Assembly (NCBI RefSeq): GCF_011400295.1
Contig: NZ_CP049859.1
Span: 1,302,001-1,366,000 of the forward strand
Direction of reading: 5' to 3'
DNA from: Erysipelothrix sp. HDW6A
GTDB taxonomy: Bacteria > Bacillota_I > Bacilli_A > Erysipelotrichales > Erysipelotrichaceae
DNA: 64,000 bases
The notes beneath the pieces were generated by a model. The model saw nothing but the letters and a program-made list of their open reading frames with translations, was not told the DNA's origin and ran no database searches. This document shows, piece by piece, positions 1 to 8,333 of the stretch (position 1 is the first letter of the stretch; each line of letters starts with the position of its first letter). Made by a program: the position numbers and the translations under genes.

Positions 1-452
1 TCACAAGAAGAATTAGGTTCTGTTCTCTCCGTCTCAAGACAGACTATTTCAAAATGGGAATCAGGTCAGTCAAGTCCTGATGTAGAATCCTAAAGAAAAT
101 GACAGATATATTTGAGGTTAATTACGATGAATTGTTGGATGGGTCAAGACCTTCCCCTTCGATACATATTGAGAATCTTCGAAAAAAAAAATATACGTTC
201 ATTTTTGCTACCGCTATGATGATACAAGCTACGGTATTACTATTAACTTATTTATTATTACGCACATCCAATTGGTATGTTGCATATTCTTTCCAACAAA
301 ATATGTTGACACAAGCTCCCGCTAACTCAACATGGTTTATATCAAAATTAAACTTGTTATCATTTATTGATTACGGTTTGCCGTTTATTATCGCCATATT
401 CTATTCAATAAGTCTATTAGCATATATTAAACACTTCTTGAATAAGCGTTAA
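1..452 (+). pseudogene. XRE-type regulator with membrane tail, frameshifted, 5' end outside window
   Basis: From base 1 the first frame encodes the end of a Cro/C1-type helix-turn-helix, including VSRQTISKWESGQSSPD, then reaches a TAA at 91-93. The next frame resumes at ATG 99 with MTDIFEVNYDELLDG, which is the usual continuation of such domains. Restoring one T at 90/91 (TCC-TTA-AAG) joins the frames, so one gene with a 1-nt deletion is inferred. The distal part has two hydrophobic segments (about residues 32-52 and 85-107 counted from ATG 99), so the parent was probably a DNA-binding membrane protein. The N-terminus is cut by the window edge. A sequencing error is the alternative to true decay. 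Confidence 0.75.
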
Positions 453-491
453 TATTGACAATGTAAGCGTTTACTGATATTATTTAATTAC

Positions 492-535
492 AGATAGAAG
501 AAGGTCATTAGATTTCATTCAATAATCTTCTATCT
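492..535 (+). promoter_or_regulatory. Inverted repeat (hairpin) of unknown role
   Basis: A perfect 10-bp inverted repeat, AGATAGAAGA (492-501) and TCTTCTATCT (526-535), encloses a 24-nt loop. It is followed at once by a terminator-like hairpin and then by a small membrane-protein gene. It could be part of a structured leader or the 3' end of the upstream transcript. I recognise no known riboswitch. Confidence 0.4.
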
Positions 536-544
536 TACTCGAGG

Positions 545-588
545 GAGATCCATCTAAGCGGTTTAAGCTCTGTATGGGTCTCTTTTTT
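545..588 (+). terminator. Probable intrinsic terminator
   Basis: GAGATCCA (545-552) pairs with TGGGTCTC (575-582), with one G-U pair, around a 22-nt loop, and a run of T follows (583-588). It lies between the broken regulator and the small gene that starts at 639. The large loop makes it weaker than a textbook terminator. Confidence 0.5.
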
Positions 589-638
589 ATAGCAATTTCT
601 TCTAGTCTATATTATTATTAAATTAGGAGATGATAAGT

Positions 639-818
639 GTGAGACAAATGCAGAAAACCATATCCTTTTTATTACTAGTCGATATTTTGATAATTTTTAT
701 AAATATTGTAGGTGTTTATAACCCGTTTTTCGCAATCCTACAGTTATTATTATCGGTAACTATATTTATTCTTTTCATATATCTAACTCGACTTGAAGAA
801 AAAGGTACAATTAAATAA
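639..818 (+). CDS. Small membrane protein, function unknown
   Basis: This short gene encodes about 59 residues with two predicted membrane helices (about residues 8-28 and 32-52) and a short charged tail. I chose GTG 639 because AGGAG (625-629) lies about 9 nt upstream. The alternative ATG at 630 would overlap that ribosome-binding site. A strong hairpin terminator overlaps the stop codon. No family is recognised. It belongs to a set of tiny two-helix proteins in this flank (853-1035, 7959-8207). Confidence 0.6.
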   Translation: MRQMQKTISFLLLVDILIIFINIVGVYNPFFAILQLLLSVTIFILFIYLTRLEEKGTIK

Positions 819-849
819 AGGGTTCGCATCATAGATGTGAACCCTTTAT
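816..849. terminator. Bidirectional intrinsic terminator
   Basis: A near-perfect stem, AAAGGGTTCGCATC against GATGTGAACCCTTT with loop ATA, lies between two convergent genes (639-818 on plus, 853-1035 on minus). T-rich flanks on both strands suggest it ends transcription in both directions. Confidence 0.85.
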
Positions 850-852
850 TCA

Positions 853-1035
853 TTAGGCCTCATCATCGTAGAGACCGAGATTTAATACAATAGCGATTAC
901 TTTAAGTACTACGACAATCCATCCTAAAGTAACTGTAACTGGATCAGAGCTTGTCAAGAAGAGCTGCTGTACAATGATAAAAATTATGACAAGCTCAATA
1001 AATTTTGAAGCATGTTTTCTATATTTTCTAATCAT
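853..1035 (-). CDS. Small two-helix membrane protein, function unknown
   Basis: The gene encodes 60 residues: a basic N-terminus (MIRKYRKHASK), two hydrophobic segments (about 12-28 and 33-55) and an acidic end (YDDEA). GGAGAGG upstream of the ATG is a good ribosome-binding site. Basic N-terminus and acidic C-terminus suggest both ends are cytoplasmic. I recognise no family. It shares a terminator with the convergent small gene at 639-818. Confidence 0.6.
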   Translation of the reverse strand: MIRKYRKHASKFIELVIIFIIVQQLFLTSSDPVTVTLGWIVVVLKVIAIVLNLGLYDDEA

Positions 1036-1107
1036 AAAATAACCTCTCCTTTATATTAATATTTTAACATAAACAGAAATATAATACATGAAAAAGATAT
1101 CTATCTA

Positions 1108-2907
1108 CTAGTCTTTGTTGACTCTCCAGTTTCTATTACCATAAACAAAATAATCATTATAAAACTTACTATTTCTAAATAGGCTATCTCTTACTGGCTC
1201 TACACCTAACTTTTCATAAAGTGTTTGTCTGCCAGAGAATAGATCAGTTCCTAACCCAAGTCTATCCCCTTCAATTTTGACTCCAATTGATGAAAGAATC
1301 GTTGGATACATATCCATTGCATAGAAATCACGAGAAAATAGATTGCCACTGTTCTTTACCTCATCAACAGGGTTTATTATCATATTAAAGACTGTACGTT
1401 CATAATCATCAATCCCTTGAAAATATTCAGTATCCATACTCAAATGATCACCGACAACAACAATCGTTGTATTATCATAAAACTCTTGGTTTTCTATCCA
1501 AGAAAGTAAATCTTCTAACATAGAGTCAGCACATGATATGGCGTTTGCGTAAGGCGAACTATAGTTAGCAGGACATGATGGATCTGTATACCCGTTTGGG
1601 AAGTGAGTATCTTGAGTTTCGATTACAAGATTAAACGGAGATTCATTAGATGCTAGATCTAACAATACATCCTTACTATACTCATAAAGTTTCTTGTCCT
1701 CTATTCCCATAAATACAAGATAGTCCTCTGGAATTAATCCTTTTCTTAAGAAATATCCATAGTCATTGATTTGGTGATTACCATGATGTCGGTAGTATGC
1801 TCCAATGCCAAATAAATGAGAGTGAGATCCTACATTAAATGCATTTTGATAACCTTCAGTCTCAAGCATCTCACCAACACTAATGATACCTGGAAGATAT
1901 GTTAAATCTCCTTCGTGTTCAGAAACATCAATGGTTGTTTTATGTGGAACTCCTGACAACTGAGCTGTCATTCCAGCTATTGACCACATAGCTCCAGGAA
2001 CTGATTTCATTCCACCTAAAGTATGCTCATTATGCGAGAAGCTGATTGCATTTCCAGATTTAATTCTCTTGGTCATATTGGGTAGAAGATTTTCTTCCTT
2101 CCAGCCACCGTTTTCCTTGTCAAAATAAGTAGCTTCAAACGACTCTGCAAAAATCACAATTAAATTACGTTTTTTCTCCGGAAAAGTAAGGATCGAATCA
2201 TTAGCTTCAACATAATGTCTCTGAATAAATGTATCTTCATCTTTATAGTAATCAATCATCGCTCTAATATCCAAAGCTTTGAATGAGTAAGCACTCGCAG
2301 ATATCAATATTACCAGTGGTAGTGTCATTCTAACAAGTTTAAGTAAATATCCTTCTCTTTTACGATATTCTTTATTTATTCCTATGAATAGTTTTGAAAA
2401 GTAGAAAAGATAGATTAAACAAGCAATCACGACTATGGGCATAAAGAAGATTCGGACCATATCAAGAAGGAAATGACTTGTATTTGTATCTAACTTAACA
2501 CTGAGATTAAATAGAAGAATCTCAAAGTTAAATAGGCCATTACTCTTTGTTAACCAGTTGACATAGTTAAACATTAATACAGAACTTCCCAATAAAACTA
2601 TTGTAGTAAGCCGAGCGACTCGTACAACCTTCCCCTTCTCATTAACTTTTTGTAAAAGGAAATAGACAAATGTAGAAACTAGCAATGAGGTTAAAATAGA
2701 TACCCCGATAAATACTTTACTGTAATGATTTACTACAGCAACAACAATACCATTTCTCAAAAACATCGCACCGTTTAAGACTAAATTAGTTACAATGGTG
2801 GTACATGCACTTAAATCAAAAATATTGACTTTCTTACGTGTTAATAGCCAAACTAAGACTGAAGTAAAAACAGGAAATACTAAGACTATGGAAATTAATC
2901 GAATCAT
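1108..2907 (-). CDS. MdoB/OpgB-like phosphoglycerol transferase (sulfatase superfamily)
   Basis: The first 200 or so residues hold about five membrane helices, and the rest is an extracellular alkaline-phosphatase/sulfatase fold. The metal-site start IVIFAESFEATYF, the block WSIAGMTAQLSGVP, ETQDTHFPNGY and VVVGDHLSMD follow the pattern of phosphoglycerol transferase I (OpgB/MdoB) more closely than LtaS. In that family the Thr of IAGMT is the expected nucleophile. Two cysteines (DPSC and ISCAD) match a disulfide pair of OpgB. It probably transfers sn-glycerol-1-phosphate from phosphatidylglycerol to a surface glycan or lipid. The exact acceptor cannot be read from sequence. At 599 aa it appears intact and stands as a single gene. 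Confidence 0.8.
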   Translation of the reverse strand: MIRLISIVLVFPVFTSVLVWLLTRKKVNIFDLSACTTIVTNLVLNGAMFLRNGIVVAVVNHYSKVFIGVSILTSLLVSTFVYFLLQKVNEKGKVVRVARLTTIVLLGSSVLMFNYVNWLTKSNGLFNFEILLFNLSVKLDTNTSHFLLDMVRIFFMPIVVIACLIYLFYFSKLFIGINKEYRKREGYLLKLVRMTLPLVILISASAYSFKALDIRAMIDYYKDEDTFIQRHYVEANDSILTFPEKKRNLIVIFAESFEATYFDKENGGWKEENLLPNMTKRIKSGNAISFSHNEHTLGGMKSVPGAMWSIAGMTAQLSGVPHKTTIDVSEHEGDLTYLPGIISVGEMLETEGYQNAFNVGSHSHLFGIGAYYRHHGNHQINDYGYFLRKGLIPEDYLVFMGIEDKKLYEYSKDVLLDLASNESPFNLVIETQDTHFPNGYTDPSCPANYSSPYANAISCADSMLEDLLSWIENQEFYDNTTIVVVGDHLSMDTEYFQGIDDYERTVFNMIINPVDEVKNSGNLFSRDFYAMDMYPTILSSIGVKIEGDRLGLGTDLFSGRQTLYEKLGVEPVRDSLFRNSKFYNDYFVYGNRNWRVNKD

Positions 2908-2927
2908 ATTGAAACCTCACTTGTCAT

Positions 2928-2958
2928 AAATAAAAAGTACTAGTTAAATACTAGCACT
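2928..2958 (-). terminator. Intrinsic terminator after tetR
   Basis: AGTGCTAGT and ACTAGTACT (minus strand, one G-U pair) form a 9-bp stem with loop ATTTA, followed by TTTTATTT. It ends the epimerase-tetR transcript just upstream of the phosphoglycerol transferase gene. Confidence 0.75.
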
Positions 2959-3015
2959 TTGTTTAGATAAACTCTATAAGTTTCTTGAATAAACTTTATT
3001 AATATATATAAATTA

Positions 3016-3555
3016 TTACAATGAATTTCTATATAAGGTATTTTGAGATAGTTTAGTCATAATGTTTGTTAGATCCTTGACTGAAATATCAAAATCATTG
3101 CTTATCCATTTTAAAGTTAAAGCATTATTACCTCTTACAAGATACTCTATAATATATTCTCCGTGTTCTAGTTGACGATCACCGAAAATATCATTCAACA
3201 AAAGGTTTCTTGACAACTGCAAGAACTCATTGTTGAACCTACTCTCTTCACAAAAACCAAGAAGAGTTTTAAAAATCACTTTGTTCTCATAAATATAATT
3301 CAGTAAATGTTCGATATATGATGTAGAACTATCCTTTGAATTGAGATAGTTCTTTACATCATTAATGAGCGTATCTTCTATTTCATCTAACAAATCATAA
3401 ACATCAGAATAATGTAGATAAAAAGTAGAACGATTAATTCCAGCCTCATTTGAAAGTTCTTGAATTGTGATTTTGGATATCTTCTTTCTTTGCAATAAGT
3501 CAATAAGAGCATTCGAAAGCAATTGCTTTGTCAGTCGTATTCGTTGATTGGTCAT
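3016..3555 (-). CDS. TetR/AcrR-family transcriptional regulator
   Basis: This 179-aa protein has an N-terminal TetR helix-turn-helix (about residues 8-52: RLTKQLLSNALIDLL, then ITIQELSNEAG and the hallmark NRSTFYLHYSDV). The C-terminal ligand-binding half resembles the DhaS/TetR_C_7 type that is common in Firmicutes. It starts 26 bp after the NAD-dependent epimerase gene and probably shares its transcript. It is therefore a candidate regulator of that gene. A palindrome at 4681-4705 upstream of the pair could be its operator (inferred). The inducer is unknown. Confidence 0.85.
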   Translation of the reverse strand: MTNQRIRLTKQLLSNALIDLLQRKKISKITIQELSNEAGINRSTFYLHYSDVYDLLDEIEDTLINDVKNYLNSKDSSTSYIEHLLNYIYENKVIFKTLLGFCEESRFNNEFLQLSRNLLLNDIFGDRQLEHGEYIIEYLVRGNNALTLKWISNDFDISVKDLTNIMTKLSQNTLYRNSL

Positions 3556-3581
3556 ATAATGATCAACTCCTTAACTCTATT

Positions 3582-4595
3582 TTACTCTGCTTTCATTCCT
3601 ATTGCACTTACTTTGTCATCAAGAATGTCTAAACAGAGTTGAATTGATTCTTTAATTGCTGCTTTGATATCATCTTCTTCAACACCAAGGAAATCACTTG
3701 CTAGAGATTTATCAATAAACATTTCGCTACATTGTAAGTCAGCAAATTTTTCCATATTGAGTCCAGGTTCTACGCCTTTTTCTAAATCATGCGCACGTCG
3801 TGCATCAAGTCCTTTATCAAACACTTCTTTTGATAAGTTAACAATCTTACGATCTTTCATCCCCATTGTTTCGTGTACAATTTCTAACATTTCGTTCCAT
3901 GTAAGGTTATAGTAACCAATCGGGTATGCATTTCCACCCTTATTCTTTGTAAGTGCACCAAAGATTGCTTGAGCAACTTGTTTCACAGTAACCATTGCTG
4001 TTCCACCCTCAGGATAGTAAGTAACTTCTGGCATATTCATAATATTCTCTACTAAGAACATCCATACCGGCTTACGTCCTGGTTGTGTTCCAAAGATATA
4101 AGGCAATTCTACTACTGACACATCGAAGTCCTCATCTGCAAATGATAAAGCTACATCTTGTTGGTCTTGACGACTTCTAATGTATGGATGCCATTTAGCA
4201 AGTTCTTCATCTTTGCGTGCTCTATTTAGATATGTGAAGTATGATCCAAGAATAACAGAATGTTTAACACCTTCTTCTTTAGCAATACGTAACAATCTTT
4301 CTACTGGATCAATATTGTATTTCTTAAACATGTCATAAATAGGTGCTGGACCCTCAATTCGCTCATCGACTCCAGCAGCGAATACAAATCCCTCACAACC
4401 TTTAAAATAACTTCTTAAAGTATCATCACTCATTTCCATGTAGTTACCAAATTCAATTTTCATAGATTCAGGTAGTACTGAACCTGTTGGTAATGGTGGA
4501 AGTGCAATTGAAACAACTTCATGACCATTTTCGATCATTATTTTTGCTGCTTCACTTCCTAGTAATCCTGTACCACCAATCATAAATATTTTCAT
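3582..4595 (-). CDS. NAD(P)-dependent epimerase/dehydratase-like protein
   Basis: The protein has 337 aa and opens with a Rossmann glycine motif (MKIFMIGGTGLLGSEAA, GGxGxxG) of the extended short-chain dehydrogenase family. The region around residues 109-145 is ILGSYFTYLNRARKDEELAKWH. The family's YxxxK dyad is not clear there, so it may be an atypical or NmrA-like member rather than a true sugar epimerase. It precedes tetR with a 26-bp gap, and the pair ends at one terminator. ATG follows a good GGAGGGG ribosome-binding site. The substrate is unknown. Confidence 0.75.
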   Translation of the reverse strand: MKIFMIGGTGLLGSEAAKIMIENGHEVVSIALPPLPTGSVLPESMKIEFGNYMEMSDDTLRSYFKGCEGFVFAAGVDERIEGPAPIYDMFKKYNIDPVERLLRIAKEEGVKHSVILGSYFTYLNRARKDEELAKWHPYIRSRQDQQDVALSFADEDFDVSVVELPYIFGTQPGRKPVWMFLVENIMNMPEVTYYPEGGTAMVTVKQVAQAIFGALTKNKGGNAYPIGYYNLTWNEMLEIVHETMGMKDRKIVNLSKEVFDKGLDARRAHDLEKGVEPGLNMEKFADLQCSEMFIDKSLASDFLGVEEDDIKAAIKESIQLCLDILDDKVSAIGMKAE

Positions 4596-4680
4596 CTAAA
4601 ACCCCTCCTGTTTATATACTCTATGGTATCAAGACTTACTTATTGAACCAATAATTGAAATTCGATTTAATGTTATTAGA

Positions 4681-4705
4681 TAGACAGATACACATCTTCT
4701 GTCTA
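4681..4705 (-). promoter_or_regulatory. Palindrome, candidate TetR operator
   Basis: TAGACAGA (4681-4688) and TCTGTCTA (4698-4705) form a perfect 8-bp inverted repeat with a 9-nt spacer, 86 bp upstream of the epimerase start codon. Size and position suit the operator of the TetR-type regulator encoded by the second gene of this unit. This is inference and no binding data exist. Confidence 0.4.
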
Positions 4706-4810
4706 ATTAAGAACGACTATTTTGTAAAAAAATATTGATACATGTGAATATTCTATGTTTCTGCTCAACAATTAGTATATATATCCTAAAATAACAGACT
4801 TAACTTAATG

Positions 4811-4836
4811 CAAAGAAAAAGCCCCTAAAGGCTTTT
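4811..4836 (-). terminator. Intrinsic terminator
   Basis: AAAAGCC (4817-4823) and GGCTTTT (4830-4836) form a 7-bp stem just beyond the stop codon of the minus-strand gene at 4837-5208. A T-rich run follows on the minus strand. Confidence 0.7.
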
Positions 4837-5208
4837 CTAGTTTAAACTATATTCTAAAGCATAGTTTCCTTGTTGATAATATATCGTATCGCCAACAAGT
4901 GCAAAGATACCTGAGAAATCTGTAACCATTAAAAGGTTTTTTAAGAAATATCTAAGTTTACTGACATTTGGTTTTTCCTTAATAAAATTCAACAAGAGAC
5001 AATTCCTATCAAATTTGCAATAACACGGGTAATCCGCAATTGCTTCTTGGACATCTTCAAGCGATTCTGGTAAGTTCTCTTCAACAAACACCACTTCAAC
5101 GCCTATTGAGTTCTTTTCATTTTGAATATCAGGATTGTAAGACACGCTAAAATTCTCTGCATCTATATTCATACATTTTACGAGCGATTCTATTTCATTC
5201 TCAAACAT
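4837..5208 (-). CDS. Hypothetical protein
   Basis: This 123-aa protein has no signal peptide and no membrane segment, so it is probably a small, acidic cytoplasmic protein. It contains three cysteines in a short stretch (ADYPCYCKFDRNC, about residues 60-73), but no standard metal-binding motif is obvious. GGAGGT precedes the ATG closely. It sits between the epimerase operon and a phosphoesterase gene on the same strand, 63 bp downstream of the latter, and has its own terminator. I recognise no family. Confidence 0.6.
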   Translation of the reverse strand: MFENEIESLVKCMNIDAENFSVSYNPDIQNEKNSIGVEVVFVEENLPESLEDVQEAIADYPCYCKFDRNCLLLNFIKEKPNVSKLRYFLKNLLMVTDFSGIFALVGDTIYYQQGNYALEYSLN

Positions 5209-5271
5209 AATCTGTACCTCCTATCTCTATTATACGCCTTTTTTTCAAAAGTGATGGAATGTATGTACAAA

Positions 5272-5952
5272 TTATTCAGTAAATACTACAATATTCTGAT
5301 TGCTCCCGTCATCAATATTGATAACCTTATTATTTAATGTTTTGTGCATTGCGACAATTCCTTGTCCCATCTCTTTGAACTCTATTAATTGGGGATCAAG
5401 ATAACAGTGAGGTGTGTGTCCTATTACACACATTTTATTCGTAGTATTTTCTGTATAAATCATATCACGATTCCAATAATCACTTTCTCGACTCGAATTA
5501 ATCGAAGCATGTGTAAAAATGTATTTCGATGTTTCGTAATACATATCAAGTGTCTTTACAAACTCATGTAATTCTTCAAGCTTATCTATATCTAATGTAT
5601 TACCTAAAAGGTCTCGAATTGTGGTGTCTCCCCCATTACGAATCCATAATTGAACGGTTCTAAGTTCTAGGAAGGACGAATAGTCTAAGTCAGGATGCTC
5701 AAGTACCTCATTAAACACATTTATTATCATACCTTCATGATTGCCAATAAGCGTAATCAATCTATCTTTTAAGATGCTACGAGTATCTAGAATCCAACGG
5801 TAGACTTCAGAATTATTATTGCCACGATCAAAATAGTCACCCAATAGAACGATTAAATGGTTTGGATTGTCGATATGAAATCCTTTATCCTCAAACATTT
5901 CAAGGTCAATACCTTTACCATGAATATCACTAATTACAAAGTATGTTTTCAT
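5272..5952 (-). CDS. Calcineurin-like metallophosphoesterase
   Basis: The 226-aa protein carries the metallophosphoesterase motifs in order: SDIHG (residues 8-12), GDYFDRG (38-44), GNHEG (about 69-73), then a histidine near THAS (about 146) and GHTPH (about 178-182). The GDxxDRG and GNHE forms are typical of the PPP/serine-threonine phosphatase and ApaH-like branch. It should bind two metal ions and hydrolyse a phosphoester. Whether the substrate is protein or a nucleotide such as Ap4A is not visible. It is a single cytoplasmic domain transcribed away from the polymerase gene at 6104. Confidence 0.85.
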   Translation of the reverse strand: MKTYFVISDIHGKGIDLEMFEDKGFHIDNPNHLIVLLGDYFDRGNNNSEVYRWILDTRSILKDRLITLIGNHEGMIINVFNEVLEHPDLDYSSFLELRTVQLWIRNGGDTTIRDLLGNTLDIDKLEELHEFVKTLDMYYETSKYIFTHASINSSRESDYWNRDMIYTENTTNKMCVIGHTPHCYLDPQLIEFKEMGQGIVAMHKTLNNKVINIDDGSNQNIVVFTE

Positions 5953-6103
5953 ATTGCAGTACCTCTTTTAAGTATTTTATCAGTTATCGTCAACTGAGTA
6001 AATATTGTCTGTACATTATTAAACTATAAAGTATCAAAGCATTGTATAAACGTCGTTATTTGTCCGATACTTGTTGTATAATACTCTTACAAGGAGAACA
6101 AAC

Positions 6104-7477
6104 ATGTACGAAAGCTCATTAATTTTTGATTATAGTAAAGAACCTTCTCGCGATGTGCTCTGCATTGATTGCAAGAGTTTTTATGCATCCTGTGAAGCGG
6201 TAGAACGCAATCTAAACCCTTTAACAGTCAAATTAGTAGTAATGAGCTATCCAAGTGATAATACCCAAGAAAGAGGCAGTGGGCTTATTCTAGCCTCTAG
6301 TCCTGAAGCAAAGAAAGCATACAACATCTCGAATGTTAGTCGTGCACGGGATTTGCCGTTTCCTTACCCTGATGATCTCATAATAGCACCACCACGTATG
6401 AATCTTTATATGAAGAAACACCGACAAATTAACGCTATATTTAGAACTTTTGTCGATGATCAAAATATATCAGTCTATTCTGTTGATGAAACGTTTCTAG
6501 ATGTTACGGATTCTTTAGCTTATTTCGGATGTAATACTGCATTTGAACTTGCTCGACTTATTCAAATAAAAGTATTTGAAGAAACAGGTATATACACAAC
6601 TATAGGAATTGGTGATAACCCTCTTCTTGCGAAACTAGCTCTTGACAATGAATCAAAACATAATAAGAATATGAAAGCAGAATGGCGATATGATGATGTA
6701 CAAAATAAGCTTTGGAATATTCAAGACATTACTGACTTTTGGGGTATCGGTAGCAGAACAAAGAAACGTTTAAATGCGATGGGAATCTACACAATAAGAG
6801 ATTTAGCACATACTAATTATTATAAGCTTAAAAAAGAAATGGGTGTTATTGGAGCTCAACTCTATGCCCATGCTTGGGGAATTGACAGAACATTTGTTGG
6901 CGAAACATATTTACCCAAGTCAAAGTCACTTGGTAATTCTCAAGTATTAAATAGAGACTATAAGAATAAAGATGAGCTTGAGATTGTAGTTAGGGAAATG
7001 GGAGATCAAGTTGCTACACGACTTCGTAAAGAAAATAAAAAAACAAGAAGTATTAGCTTATGGATTGGCTATTCTATGGGTTATATTGATACATACGGTA
7101 AGACAGGCTTTAGTAAACAAGTCACAATAGAAGCAACCAATAGCAGTAAGAGAATAAGCGATGCACTACTAGAGATATTTTATGAATATTACGATGTGCA
7201 AATTGTAAGAAATATAGGAGTAACTTGTTCTAAACTCGAGACCAGTGTACAAACACAGCTCAACTTATTCGAGACGATTGATGAAGTAGATAAAGACGAT
7301 GATTTTAATGAAGTCATTGATAGTATAAGAAAAAAACACGGTTTTACTAAGCTTGTTTATGCAAGCAGCATGCTTAAAGGAGGAAGAGCGATAGAGCGTA
7401 GTTCCCTTGTTGGTGGTCACGCAGGTGGATTAAGTGGTATAGATGGAAAGGACGAAGATGATGAGAAAAAGAACTAA
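6104..7477 (+). CDS. uvrX: Y-family DNA polymerase, UvrX/UmuC-type
   Basis: This is a translesion polymerase of the UvrX branch. Asp22 in CIDCKSFYASCEAVE is the first catalytic acidic residue and SVYSVDETFLDV carries the second acidic pair. A helix-hairpin-helix-like region (WGIGSRTKKRLNAMGI) and a little-finger domain follow. A match to the clamp-binding type QLNLF occurs near the C-terminus (TQLNLFETID). ATG 6104 follows AAGGAG at a good distance; an upstream TTG in frame lacks one. TATAAT lies at 6077-6082. The last 17 bases overlap a yolD gene, the usual two-gene arrangement. No LexA box was recognised. About 457 aa, apparently intact. Confidence 0.88.
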   Translation: MYESSLIFDYSKEPSRDVLCIDCKSFYASCEAVERNLNPLTVKLVVMSYPSDNTQERGSGLILASSPEAKKAYNISNVSRARDLPFPYPDDLIIAPPRMNLYMKKHRQINAIFRTFVDDQNISVYSVDETFLDVTDSLAYFGCNTAFELARLIQIKVFEETGIYTTIGIGDNPLLAKLALDNESKHNKNMKAEWRYDDVQNKLWNIQDITDFWGIGSRTKKRLNAMGIYTIRDLAHTNYYKLKKEMGVIGAQLYAHAWGIDRTFVGETYLPKSKSLGNSQVLNRDYKNKDELEIVVREMGDQVATRLRKENKKTRSISLWIGYSMGYIDTYGKTGFSKQVTIEATNSSKRISDALLEIFYEYYDVQIVRNIGVTCSKLETSVQTQLNLFETIDEVDKDDDFNEVIDSIRKKHGFTKLVYASSMLKGGRAIERSSLVGGHAGGLSGIDGKDEDDEKKN

Positions 7478-7829
7478 GAAAGAATTTACTGATTATAATG
7501 ATTATCATGACCGGCCCTTTGGATTAAAATGGGGTACTGCTTTTGCTTTGGATGAACTAACACAATCTATCGCACAGAATAAGCATCTTGCAACTAAAGT
7601 TGTGAAGGAATTACCTCAACAATCACGTTTTGAAATTGATGAGCTCCTCCAACTAGCATTCTTAAAGTCGAAAACCATAAGTATTCAAATGAATGACAGA
7701 GATGAAAACGGAAACTTAATGGATAGTATTACAGGAAAGTTCGAAGGTCTTGCAGATGAGACCTATCTTTATATCGATACGATCGCTATTGAATGGGATT
7801 CTATCCGAAATGTAAGTATTATCCGATAA
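7461..7829 (+). CDS. YolD-like protein, partner of the UvrX polymerase
   Basis: This 122-aa protein belongs to the YolD-like family, small proteins commonly encoded directly after UvrX/UmuC-type polymerases. The family signature DRPFGLKWGTAFAL is at about residues 16-29. Its start overlaps the end of the polymerase gene, indicating translational coupling. ATG 7461 lies 8 nt after AAAGGA; ATG 7458 is an alternative. The protein closely resembles a second YolD at 59131-59496, with shared TKKEFT, YNDY, DRPFGLKWGTAFAL and ADETYLFID-like blocks. Its role is thought to be modulation of the polymerase, but this is not established. Confidence 0.85.
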   Translation: MRKRTKKEFTDYNDYHDRPFGLKWGTAFALDELTQSIAQNKHLATKVVKELPQQSRFEIDELLQLAFLKSKTISIQMNDRDENGNLMDSITGKFEGLADETYLYIDTIAIEWDSIRNVSIIR

Positions 7830-7830
7830 T

Positions 7831-7854
7831 GGTTCGAGTCCGTCCTCGGGCACC
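7831..7854 (+). repeat. 24-bp copy of the 3' end of tRNA-Leu (possible attachment-site remnant)
   Basis: The 24 bases 7831-7854 equal the T-arm, acceptor 3' strand and ACC of the tRNA-Leu(CAA) gene at 10596-10682. The match is exact and stops sharply on both sides. tRNA 3' ends are the usual core sites of tyrosine-integrase elements, so this may be one att site of a lost element. It points in the opposite direction to the intact tRNA, which would require a later inversion or a separate event. Confidence 0.75.
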
Positions 7855-7958
7855 GTTACTTGTAATAGTATAAAAAGTGAAACTACACATATTAGTTTAT
7901 AGTCGAGTGAATTGGTATAATTTGATTATAACAAGCCTTAACGTAATTGGAGGTTCAT

Positions 7959-8207
7959 ATGAAAACACGTAAGAAGTATATCTTGCTACAGGTATTATCA
8001 CTATTTATTCTTCTCTCTTTAGTTATTGTAAGAGGGTTTTTGACATACATTAATGGCTTAGATATAAATAGTTCTTTCCCTGACCTATTTGATACCATCT
8101 GGTTTATGTACAAGTACATAATTATCTTGGTTGATATAACAATCATAATAGATTTAATTGCAATCGTTATTAATTTTTTGTTATTACGAAAATCGATCCA
8201 AGATTAA
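7959..8207 (+). CDS. Small two-helix membrane protein, function unknown
   Basis: The gene encodes 82 residues with a basic N-terminus (MKTRKKYIL), a first hydrophobic segment (about 7-28), a polar loop with FPDLFDTIW, and a second long hydrophobic segment (about 50-74). TTGGAGG lies 6 nt before ATG 7959. The ending LLRKSIQD is cytoplasmic by the positive-inside rule. It lies between the tRNA-Leu fragment and a strong terminator, within the accessory flank. I recognise no family. Confidence 0.6.
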   Translation: MKTRKKYILLQVLSLFILLSLVIVRGFLTYINGLDINSSFPDLFDTIWFMYKYIIILVDITIIIDLIAIVINFLLLRKSIQD

Positions 8208-8293
8208 TAGAGGTACTAAGCTAAGACTGCTTAAGTAAAGGCATAAGAGTTTTCTTATTGTATAATATTTGATTTTTAGTAAGACATAATAAT

Positions 8294-8329
8294 AAAAAAG
8301 ATCTGGACGTGATTATCCAGATCTTTTTT
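8294..8329. terminator. Strong bidirectional intrinsic terminator
   Basis: AAAAAAGATCTGGA and TCCAGATCTTTTTT form a 14-bp perfect stem with an 8-nt loop. It lies between the plus-strand small membrane protein and the minus-strand siderophore-binding pseudogene and can end transcription from both sides. Confidence 0.9.
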
Positions 8330-8333
8330 GAAC

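Noticed and set aside
6040-6103. LexA box upstream of the UvrX-type polymerase
   Set aside because: No CGAAC-N4-GTTCG-like palindrome is present near the promoter; only TATAAT was found.
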